From NCBI GenBank assembly GCA_021823905.1, contig JAKALX010000239.1, forward strand, positions 1-6,136: a stretch of DNA of 6,136 nt, read 5' to 3'. The DNA is from Chloroflexota bacterium (GTDB taxonomy: Bacteria; Chloroflexota; Dehalococcoidia; Tepidiformales; Tepidiformaceae). The stretch's first letter is position 1. Each line of letters starts with the position of its first letter. The notes beneath the pieces were generated by a model that saw nothing but the letters and a program-made list of their open reading frames with translations, was not told the DNA's origin and made no database searches. The position numbers and the translations under genes were made by a program. Of this stretch, positions 1-6,136 are shown piece after piece.

Positions 1-123
1 GACACCAATGATGGAGCGCTCGGTGCCGACGGAGATGTGAGCCTGGTGGCCGGTCTCTTCGACACGTTTGACGATGAGGTCGAGGTCTTCCGGAGTGGCT
101 TCCGGGGATACAACGATAATCAC
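1..123 (-). CDS. aroF: DAHP synthase (3-deoxy-7-phosphoheptulonate synthase), N-terminal 41 codons, runs off the window
   Basis: Reading down from a GTG at 121-123 gives MIIVVSPEATPEDLDLIV followed by KRVEETGHQAHIS and ERSIIGV. This matches the beta-alpha-beta start of the ferredoxin-like (ACT-like) regulatory domain that precedes the barrel in type I-beta DAHP synthases, where a short IIV strand, a helix and then an HxS...R..IGV segment are typical. The enzyme condenses phosphoenolpyruvate with erythrose 4-phosphate and is the first step of the shikimate pathway, in the cytoplasm. Only the N-terminal domain is visible; the catalytic barrel lies outside the window, so the assignment rests on 41 residues. 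The GTG start is chosen because a GGAG lies 8 nt upstream, and because the nearby ATG at 135-137 hits a stop after five codons. It begins 25 nt after the aroH stop, so co-transcription with aroH is likely. The symbol could equally be aroG or aroA in other naming schemes. Confidence 0.83.
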   Translation of the reverse strand, partial: MIIVVSPEATPEDLDLIVKRVEETGHQAHISVGTERSIIGV

Positions 124-131
124 GGGAAAAT

Positions 132-135
132 CTCC
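132..135 (-). promoter_or_regulatory. Ribosome binding site of the DAHP synthase gene
   Basis: On the minus strand this reads GGAG, 8 nt before the GTG at 121-123. It supports GTG as the start and argues against the overlapping ATG at 135-137, whose frame closes almost at once. Confidence 0.65.
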
Positions 136-148
136 ATAGCTGTTCGAG

Positions 149-532
149 CTAGCGCGCGGTCGCCGGGCTGCTCGAGCTGAGATCGGGGCGGAGGCGGGCG
201 GCCTCACGGAGGTAGATATGGCGGATGTCATGCTGTCCTCTGTCGGTGTTCCAGTGGAGGAGGACGCGAATGCACATCGGGAGCATTCCCGGGACGGACA
301 TCTCGTGGCTCTGCATGAGGGGGACGGAAGTCCAGCCCATGAGGCGCGCGGCGACGGCCGGGAACTCGGCGTAGACGTCAGGGGTCGTGGTGAGCCAGGC
401 GGAGGCGAGATCGCAGGTGTCGATCTCGTTGGCCTCGATCATCATCGTGAGGAGCTCCCTTGTTGCTTCGAGGATCTCATCACGGGTGTTGCGTGACACG
501 GTGGTCGCACCGCGGACACCACGAACCGGCAT
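149..532 (-). CDS. aroH: Chorismate mutase, AroH type (monofunctional, trimeric barrel family)
   Basis: The 127-residue product has the same length as Bacillus subtilis AroH and follows it from end to end: it starts MPVRGVRGATTV, has a central TTTPDVYAEFPAVAAR block, and continues VPLMQSHEMSV, CIRVLLHWNTD, IRHIYLREA and RLRPDLS. It converts chorismate to prephenate, the first committed step to Phe and Tyr, in the cytoplasm. Counterparts of the known B. subtilis active-site residues are present: Arg7, Phe57, Arg63, Glu77 (Glu78), Arg89 (Arg90), Tyr107 (Tyr108) and Arg115 (Arg116), with a one-residue deletion before residue 66. The Cys75 position is Gln74. The same frame stays open upstream to 688, but the added residues are unlike AroH, and a strong AGGAGG lies 10 nt before the ATG at 530-532. 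It follows trpA after 167 nt and precedes the DAHP synthase gene by 25 nt, so it may share their transcript or have its own promoter in the gap. Confidence 0.95.
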   Translation of the reverse strand: MPVRGVRGATTVSRNTRDEILEATRELLTMMIEANEIDTCDLASAWLTTTPDVYAEFPAVAARLMGWTSVPLMQSHEMSVPGMLPMCIRVLLHWNTDRGQHDIRHIYLREAARLRPDLSSSSPATAR

Positions 533-542
533 TCGCGCGGAT

Positions 543-548
543 CCTCCT
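543..548 (-). promoter_or_regulatory. Strong ribosome binding site of aroH, inside a short palindrome
   Basis: The minus strand reads AGGAGG, 10 nt before the aroH ATG, and fixes that start. It is the 3' arm of the short inverted sequence CCTCCGAGGAGG (543-554), which could form a 4-bp stem with a 4-nt loop. That stem is too weak to claim as a regulatory switch. Confidence 0.7.
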
Positions 549-628
549 CGGAGGGGTGAAGGGTTAGGTGGAGTGGCGAGCCTGTGCGGCCTGGCCAAAC
601 AGCCCGGCCGACGGGCGCCCATATGCAC

Positions 629-664
629 GGCCCGCGAGGGGCCAGCGCCACGCCCATCGGCGCT
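629..664. repeat. Two abutting perfect hairpins
   Basis: The first stem is GGCCC paired with GGGCC around a 5-nt loop (629-643). The second is AGCGCC paired with GGCGCT around a 9-nt loop (644-664), with no base between them. They lie 36 nt after the trpA stop in the direction of transcription. Function unknown; RNA processing, mRNA 3'-end protection or a repeat relic are all possible. Confidence 0.45.
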
Positions 665-699
665 CGCTTCTCCCTCTGGGGGCCTCATACACCTGCCCG

Positions 700-1491
700 T
701 TATCGGCCGGAGACATCCTTTACAAACTCCATGACGCGCTGCGCAAGGCGGTCGGTTTCGGCAGCGTCGATTGCAGCGATTATAGCAGAGCCGATCACAG
801 CCGCATCAGCGACGGCGCCGACGGCCTCGACGTGCTCTCTGCGGGTGATGCCAAAGCCGACGGCGAGGGGCAGATCGGTGCGCTCGCGGACCCGCCCGAG
901 GAAGAGCGGGAGGTCGTCGACGGCGACGTTCCCCTTGCCCGTGGTACCCGTGACGCTGACGCAGTAGATGAAGGCGTCGGCGACCGCGGCGATCTTCTCG
1001 ATTCGTGCGTCGCGGGTGGTTGGCGCGACGAGGGGGATGAAGCTCATGTCGTTTGCCTTGCAGGCAGTGAGAAACGAACCGGCCTCCTCGGGGGGAAGGT
1101 CGACGACGATGAAGCCGTCGGCGCCGGCTGCCCTGGCTTCGGCAGCGGTCCGGGCCTCGCCGAGGGAGAGGATCGGGTTGTAGTAGCCCATGAAGACGAC
1201 GGGGGCGCGGAGACCGCGGGAGCGAGCCTCGCGAACGAAGCCGAAGCAGTCGCGGAGGGTGACGCCGTGCTCGATGGCGACCTGATTGGCGTGCTGGATG
1301 GTGGCGCCGTCGGCGAGCGGGTCGCTGAAGGGGACGCCGATCTCGATGACGTCGGCGCCGCCCGCCTCGAGCGCAAGGAGGATCGGGACCGTCTCCTCGG
1401 GAGACGGGTAGCCTCCGGTGACGTAGGCAACGAAAAGCGGCCGGCGTTCGCCGTGGGCGCGGGCGAAGAGGTCGCGGAGCTGCTGGGACAT
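700..1491 (-). CDS. trpA: Tryptophan synthase alpha chain
   Basis: The 263-residue product matches TrpA over its full length (usual length about 250-280). It cleaves indole-3-glycerol phosphate to indole and glyceraldehyde 3-phosphate and feeds indole to TrpB through the tunnel of the alpha2-beta2 complex. The signature EIGVPFSDPLADG carries both catalytic acids, Glu50 and Asp61 (Glu49 and Asp60 in Salmonella). The usual Pro after ADG is Ala63. Further barrel landmarks are PLFVAYVTGGYP near the start, FMGYYNPI, DGFIVVDLPPEEA, the loop-6 segment SVTGTTGKGN, the phosphate-binding VGFGI and GSAII. The start is the ATG at 1489-1491, preceded by GGGAGGT at 6 nt; the frame stays open upstream to 1596, but those residues are not TrpA. 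Only 4 nt separate it from the stop of the membrane protease gene, which lies between it and trpB. Confidence 0.98.
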   Translation of the reverse strand: MSQQLRDLFARAHGERRPLFVAYVTGGYPSPEETVPILLALEAGGADVIEIGVPFSDPLADGATIQHANQVAIEHGVTLRDCFGFVREARSRGLRAPVVFMGYYNPILSLGEARTAAEARAAGADGFIVVDLPPEEAGSFLTACKANDMSFIPLVAPTTRDARIEKIAAVADAFIYCVSVTGTTGKGNVAVDDLPLFLGRVRERTDLPLAVGFGITRREHVEAVGAVADAAVIGSAIIAAIDAAETDRLAQRVMEFVKDVSGR

Positions 1492-1495
1492 GGGG

Positions 1496-2305
1496 CTACC
1501 TCCCGGCGTAGAGCAGGACCAGGCTGACGGTGTTGAACATGGCATGGAAGGCGACGCTCTCCCAGAGCGAGGCGCGCGACCAGTACAGCCAGGCAAGGGC
1601 CAGGCCGATGACGAAGAACGGGATCATGCTGCCGACATCCAGGTGAGCGAGGGTGAAGAGCGCGGCCGAAACCGCGGCCGCGGGCCAGAACCCCCAGCGC
1701 AAGAGGCCGGTGAAGACAAAGCCACGGAAGAACGTCTCCTCGGCGAACGGCGCGGCGACAGCAGCGACCACGGCAGCGAGCGCCATGGTGGCGCCGTCGC
1801 GGGTGACGGCGGCGGGGACGGTACTCGCGGGAACAAGCGCGTCGATTCCGAGAGCTTCAACAACGAGGACGTAGACGCCCACCATGAGGTAGGCGGCGAC
1901 GACGAAAACGGCGGGGCGCCAGAGCCAGCGGGCGCGGTAGCCACCGAGGCCGAGGGCGCGAACAAACGCGCGAGGTGTCTGCCGGGAGACCGCGAGGGCG
2001 ATCACGACGAGGAGGACTTCGTAGGCGAGCGTCGTCGTCATCGCAAGGCGAACGGCAACCTGGTCGGCGAGGATGCGCGGCGGCTTCGGCAGCGGCTGGC
2101 CGCTAGCAGCGGCGGCGAGGCGCTCGTCGGCGTATTTCGCTACCGTGCCGGCTTTCACGAACCAGTCGCCAACGTCGTTGACCTGGTAGTCGGCGCCGGT
2201 TATCGCAACGAGGGCGACAAGGAGCCCGGCGCTGAAGACAAACGAAAGGGCAGCGAGCGCCAGGCCGAGGAGCACTTCGCGCCCCGCCCAGGCCTGCGGC
2301 CGCAC
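1496..2305 (-). CDS. CPBP family (Abi/CAAX-like) intramembrane glutamic protease
   Basis: The 269-residue hydrophobic protein carries the three CPBP motifs: EETFFRG (Glu189, Glu190, Arg194), FTLAH (Phe217, His221) and HAMFN (His254, Asn258). These mark the Rce1-like glutamic proteases or their non-peptidase relatives of the inner membrane. Hydrophobic segments are at about 12-35, 93-107, 132-150, 173-188, 206-221, 228-243 and 250-267; residues 39-88 form a soluble loop. Substrate is unknown; family roles include prenyl-protein processing, bacteriocin self-immunity and anchoring. The start is uncertain. I chose the GTG at 2303-2305, 26 nt after the trpB stop, though its best GAGG is a long 17 nt upstream; the GTG at 2273-2275 or a CTG overlapping the trpB stop are alternatives. 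The frame stays open far into trpB, but that part is only a shadow of trpB. The gene is inserted between trpB and trpA and runs to within 4 nt of trpA, so it is very likely co-transcribed. No sequence feature explains its link to tryptophan synthesis. Confidence 0.9.
   Translation of the reverse strand: MRPQAWAGREVLLGLALAALSFVFSAGLLVALVAITGADYQVNDVGDWFVKAGTVAKYADERLAAAASGQPLPKPPRILADQVAVRLAMTTTLAYEVLLVVIALAVSRQTPRAFVRALGLGGYRARWLWRPAVFVVAAYLMVGVYVLVVEALGIDALVPASTVPAAVTRDGATMALAAVVAAVAAPFAEETFFRGFVFTGLLRWGFWPAAAVSAALFTLAHLDVGSMIPFFVIGLALAWLYWSRASLWESVAFHAMFNTVSLVLLYAGR
1498..1503 (-). promoter_or_regulatory. Ribosome binding site of trpA
   Basis: The minus strand reads GGAGGT, 6 nt before the trpA ATG, inside the last codons of the upstream protease gene. 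It fixes the start and implies coupled translation. Confidence 0.75.
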
Positions 2306-2331
2306 CGGCCGAGAGAAGGTCGCCTCTGCGG

Positions 2332-3520
<1,189 letters not shown>

Positions 3521-3531
<11 letters not shown>

Positions 3532-4309
3532 CCGGTGCTCCCTTCGCCGCGCGGATGAAGGCGCGGATCTTGTCGATGTCTTTCTTGCCGGCGGTCTCGA
3601 CGCCGCTCGAAACGTCGACCGCCCAGGGTCGCACCTGGCGCACCGCTTCAGCGACGTTCTCGGGCGCGAGGCCGCCGGCGAGGAAGAACGGCGTGCGGTG
3701 GGCGACTTCGGCGGCGACGTCCCAGTCGAAGGTTTCGCCGGTGCCGCCGCGCGCGTCCTTGCTCCCCGTGTCGAGGTGGACGGCGGCCGAATACCCGGCG
3801 GGGGCGGCGTCGTTCACATCAAAAGCGGTCGTTCCGGGCCTGATGTGCACGGTACGGATCACCGGACGCTCGATGCGTGCGACAAACTCGTCGTCTTCGG
3901 CGCCGGAGAGCTGGACGAGGTCGAGGCCGGCCGCCTCGGCGATCTCGTTGACGTCGCTCACCGACTGGTCGGCGAAGACGCCGACGATGAGCGGCCGGAT
4001 ACGCATGAGCGCGAGCTCGATCGCGTCGGCCCAGGCGGGGAACCAGCTCCCAGCGGAGACTTCGCCTCGCTGGGGGCCGTCGAACGAGGGACGAGGGAGG
4101 AGGGAGGAAGGAGGAGGATTAGGCGCGAGGCGTGAGGCGCGAGGCGCAAGGCGATGTTCCTTGAGCGCTTCGATGACGTCGTGACATTGCTGGGGGGTGA
4201 CCTGGCGCTTCGACTCGGCGAAGACGAGGCCGATGAAATCGGCTCCTGCTTTCGCGGCTTCGAGCGCCGTTTCGGGGTCGCGCAGGCCGCAGATTTTGAC
4301 GAGAGTCAT
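3521..4309 (-). CDS. trpF: Phosphoribosylanthranilate isomerase with a repeat-derived internal insertion
   Basis: This (beta-alpha)8 enzyme performs the Amadori rearrangement of phosphoribosylanthranilate to CdRP. Catalytic Cys7 (VKICGL) and Asp180 (AVHLDTG) are present, as are GGTGETFDW (188-196), LAGGLAPENV (210-219) and VDVSSGVE (231-238). The usual QLHG is QLSG. The protein is 262 residues; bacterial TrpF is usually about 200-215. The excess lies between helix 2 (ending VIEALK) and strand 3 (PLIVGVFAD), an alpha-beta loop on the face away from the active site. Residues 53-88 are encoded by a ten-unit heptad array and an adjoining palindrome; residues 89-106 (WFPAWADAIELALMRI) look like a normal amphipathic helix. 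The ATG at 4307-4309 overlaps the stop of the P-loop gene as ATGA. No Shine-Dalgarno precedes it, so initiation probably depends on coupling. The frame is open upstream to a GTG at 4376-4378, but those residues come from a repeat array. The barrel motifs are intact, so the enzyme is probably active. Confidence 0.96.
3538..3544 (-). promoter_or_regulatory. Ribosome binding site deciding the TTG start of trpB
   Basis: The minus strand reads AAGGGAG, 6 nt before TTG at 3529-3531, within the last codons of trpF. It is the main support for a TTG start and for coupled trpF-trpB translation. Confidence 0.7.
4049..4074. repeat. Perfect inverted repeat inside the trpF insertion
   Basis: CCCAGCG (4049-4055) and CGCTGGG (4068-4074) form a perfect 7-bp stem around a 12-nt loop. 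It lies immediately beyond the heptad array, with only 9 nt between them, and encodes residues of the extra TrpF loop around GPQRGEVSAG. Array plus hairpin look like one composite repeat element absorbed into the gene. Confidence 0.55.
4084..4153. repeat. Ten-unit heptanucleotide array inside trpF
   Basis: Exactly 70 bp divide into ten 7-bp units in one phase. On the plus strand they are ACGAGGG twice, AGGAGGG, AGGAAGG, AGGAGGA, TTAGGCG, CGAGGCG, TGAGGCG, CGAGGCG and CAAGGCG. Two sub-families share the phase: a purine-rich set (4084-4118) and a GAGGCG-type set (4119-4153). Seven base pairs are out of step with codons, so the translation repeats only every seven residues (RLAP..., then a Pro/Ser run). 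This marks the array as foreign to the TrpF fold. A change of one unit would frameshift trpF. Confidence 0.85.
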
Positions 4310-4868
4310 GATGGAGATTGCCGATTGCCGATTGGCGATTGCCGATTGGGGATTGTCAATTGGGGATTGGGCTGGCACAGGTAGGCGAGGGCGGCGACAA
4401 CCAGTTCATCGAGTGACCGGGCGGAATCGAGTACGAGGCGTTCGCAGGACGGTTCGTACATGCCGGGACGGCCGAACCCAGCGCCGCGCTTCCTGGGGTT
4501 CGATTCGAGGCGATGACGTGTGGCGAGGCGCCGCTCGATAAGTTCCCCATCGCAGCGGCATTCGATCATTGCGTACCCGGCGGCGGCCTGCGCAGCGGCC
4601 GCGCGTCCCTGCTCCTCGATGTTCGGCCAGTAGCAAGGGCTGTCGACGATTACCGAGAGGCCCTGGTTGAGGAACGAGGGCAGCAGGAGCCAGAGTGTCT
4701 CGTACGCCACCTTTCCGGCGTCATCGAAGGGCACGCCTGCGCGGATTGGGCCAGTGGCGAGGATGTCCTTGTCGATCACGACGGCCCCGAGCACGCGCCC
4801 GATCGCGCGCGCGAGGGTGCTCTTGCCGCTGCCCGGCTCCCCATGCATCTGCCCCACCACCAACTCGT

Positions 4869-4872
<4 letters not shown>
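4306..4872 (-). CDS. Small P-loop ATPase/kinase (AAA_33-like), function unknown
   Basis: The 188-residue protein begins MNELVVGQMHGEPGSGKSTL, with a Walker A motif at residues 11-18 (Lys17, Ser18). Then come LARAIGRVLGAVVIDKDIL, where an Asp-x-Asp-like turn follows strand 2, a strand with a possible Walker B (LSVIVDSPC, 72-80), and a kinase-style tail YAMIECRCDGELIERRLATR with lid-like arginines. This is the layout of AAA_33/zeta-toxin-like and gluconate-kinase-like small-molecule or RNA/nucleotide kinases; the substrate cannot be read. The start is the GTG at 4870-4872, with GGGAGGA 6 nt upstream; it overlaps the trpC stop as GTGA. The stop overlaps the trpF start as ATGA. The last residues (about 169-188, PNP...RQSPIGNRQSPS) are encoded by a heptad array and are not part of the fold. 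The gene is bracketed by inverted arrays and splits trpC from trpF, which suggests a later insertion now tightly coupled to the operon. Confidence 0.87.
4316..4371. repeat. Eight-unit heptad array (GATTGCC type) at the end of the P-loop gene
   Basis: Plus-strand units in order are GATTGCC, GATTGCC, GATTGGC, GATTGCC, GATTGGG, GATTGTC, AATTGGG and GATTGGG. The array ends 6 nt before the trpF start codon (transcription order) and encodes the last 20 or so residues of the P-loop protein. Positions 4317-4350 are the inverted complement of 4883-4916 with one mismatch in 34, so this array and the one upstream of the P-loop gene bracket it as inverted repeats. Confidence 0.9.
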
Positions 4873-5709
<837 letters not shown>

Positions 5710-5717
<8 letters not shown>

Positions 5718-6136
5718 TCGGTGCGAACTCCTGGCTGAGGACGACGTAGCGGTCGAGCACCTCGCGGGCGCGGCCGCTGGCAATGGCGTCGCGGGCGATG
5801 TTCACGCCTTCGCGGAGGTCGTCGGTGACGCCGGCGACGGTGAGCGCGGCGGCGGCGTTCATCAGGACGAAGTCGGTCACGGGCCCTTCGCCGCCGTCCA
5901 GTACGGCGAGGAACTGGCCGGCGTTGTGGCCGGGGTCGCCGCCAACGACGGATTCGAGCGGGTGCACGGGCAGGCCGAAATCGGCGGGCCGAAGCTCGCG
6001 CTCGGTCACCTTGCCGTCGGCGACGTACCAGGCGTGGGTGAGGCCGGCCGGGCTGATTTCGTCGAGGCCGTCGGCGGAATGGACGACGATCGTACGTTGC
6101 ATCCCGCGGAGCGCGAAGGTCTGGGCGACGAGCGGC
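5710..6136 (-). CDS. trpD: Anthranilate phosphoribosyltransferase, C-terminal 141 residues, runs in from the window edge
   Basis: The frame is open from the window edge to the TGA at 5710-5712, and the visible part starts PLVAQTFALRGMQRTIVV. The segment VVHSADGLDEIS matches the conserved VHGxDGLDE of AnPRT, and it is followed by FVLMNAAAALTVAG and DDLREGVNIARDAIASGRA, the typical C-terminal helices of the family. The enzyme transfers phosphoribose from PRPP to anthranilate. The PRPP-binding GTGGD and the helical N-terminal domain would lie outside the window, so completeness cannot be judged. The internal Met at 6100-6102 is not the start, because family similarity continues upstream of it. 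It overlaps trpC by 8 nt, so coupled translation is likely. trpE/trpG may lie upstream, but this is not visible. Confidence 0.94.
5728..5732 (-). promoter_or_regulatory. Ribosome binding site of trpC
   Basis: The minus strand reads AGGAG, 10 nt before the GTG at 5715-5717, within the last codons of trpD. It supports that GTG as the start. Confidence 0.6.

Larger units (their letters stand above)
533..699. other. trpA-aroH intergenic region with a cluster of palindromes
   Basis: No gene is recognised in these 167 bp. Dyad symmetries are packed into 602-664: GCCC/GGGC at 602-605 and 613-616, the perfect palindrome GGGCGCCC at 613-620, a 5-bp stem GGCCC/GGGCC (629-633, 639-643) and, directly abutting it, a 6-bp stem AGCGCC/GGCGCT (644-649, 659-664). 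No T-run follows any stem on the minus strand, so an intrinsic terminator is not supported. No convincing -35/-10 pair is visible. In DNA this GC-rich, some hairpins arise by chance, but the two abutting perfect stems suggest either a structured RNA joint between trpA and aroH or a remnant of an intergenic repeat. Translation of the minus strand here gives stretches such as NPSPLRGG, which resemble what repeat-derived intergenic DNA commonly yields; that link is inference. Confidence 0.45.

Noticed and set aside
442..657. Minus-strand frame starting MGVALAPRGPCIW with two Trp codons, considered as a Trp leader peptide
   Set aside because: It has no stop before aroH, overlaps the aroH start, has no Trp run and no following terminator/antiterminator pair.
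602..664. Intrinsic terminator after trpA
   Set aside because: Stems are present but no T-run follows on the minus strand.
533..688. Longer aroH start
   Set aside because: The extension has no similarity to AroH, and the strong AGGAGG favours the ATG at 530-532.
568..1527. Long plus-strand reading frame of 319 codons opposite trpA
   Set aside because: It is antisense to a clearly recognised trpA, has a low-complexity Asp/Gly/Glu/Ala-rich translation, and matches no family. Such shadows are expected in high-GC DNA.
4316..4371. CRISPR-like array
   Set aside because: Units are contiguous 7-mers without spacers; this is a microsatellite.
4310..4378. Earlier trpF start at the GTG 4376-4378
   Set aside because: The added residues are encoded by the heptad array and are unlike TrpF, whose N-terminus MTLVKICGL fits the ATG at 4307-4309.

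Overview
The window is a compact, very GC-rich aromatic amino acid operon read entirely from the minus strand, so transcription runs from high to low coordinates. Gene order in the direction of transcription is trpD (3' part) - trpC - small P-loop ATPase/kinase - trpF - trpB - CPBP membrane protease - trpA - [167 bp gap] - aroH (chorismate mutase) - aroF-type DAHP synthase (first 41 codons). I can recognise every gene as a family, but the roles of the two non-aromatic genes are unknown. The organism is a bacterium with high GC and frequent GTG/TTG starts. An AroH-type chorismate mutase next to a DAHP synthase that looks like type I-beta, together with repeat-rich short intergenic DNA, would fit Chloroflexota (for example a Dehalococcoidia or Thermomicrobia relative). 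That placement is an inference from general gene style, not a demonstrated one.

Region by region: 5710-6136 holds the C-terminal third or so of anthranilate phosphoribosyltransferase. It overlaps trpC (4869-5717) by 8 nt. TrpC stops in a GTGA overlap with a 188-residue P-loop protein (4306-4872), which stops in an ATGA overlap with trpF (3521-4309). TrpF overlaps trpB (2332-3531, TTG start) by 11 nt. A CPBP (Abi-type) intramembrane protease gene (about 1496-2305) separates trpB from trpA (700-1491), which are normally adjacent. After a 167 bp gap rich in palindromes come aroH (149-532) and the start of a DAHP synthase gene (1-123). The trp enzymes here take phosphoribosyl-anthranilate from formation to tryptophan. 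DAHP synthase is the entry step to chorismate, and chorismate mutase diverts chorismate to the Phe/Tyr branch, so the cluster covers both supply and partition of chorismate.

The unusual signal is a family of 7-bp tandem arrays. One array of eight heptads (4316-4371) and one of five (4885-4919) lie in inverted orientation on either side of the P-loop gene and form a 34-bp inverted repeat with one mismatch. They also encode the C-terminal tails of the P-loop protein and of TrpC. A third, different array of ten heptads (4084-4153), next to a palindrome (4049-4074), sits inside trpF in frame and adds about 36 residues to an alpha-beta loop of the barrel. Because 7 is 1 modulo 3, gaining one unit in either flanking array would fuse neighbouring proteins in frame, and any single-unit change inside trpF would break it. 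These arrays look like mobile or expanding short repeats that have been absorbed into an operon, and they are the main thing here worth following up.
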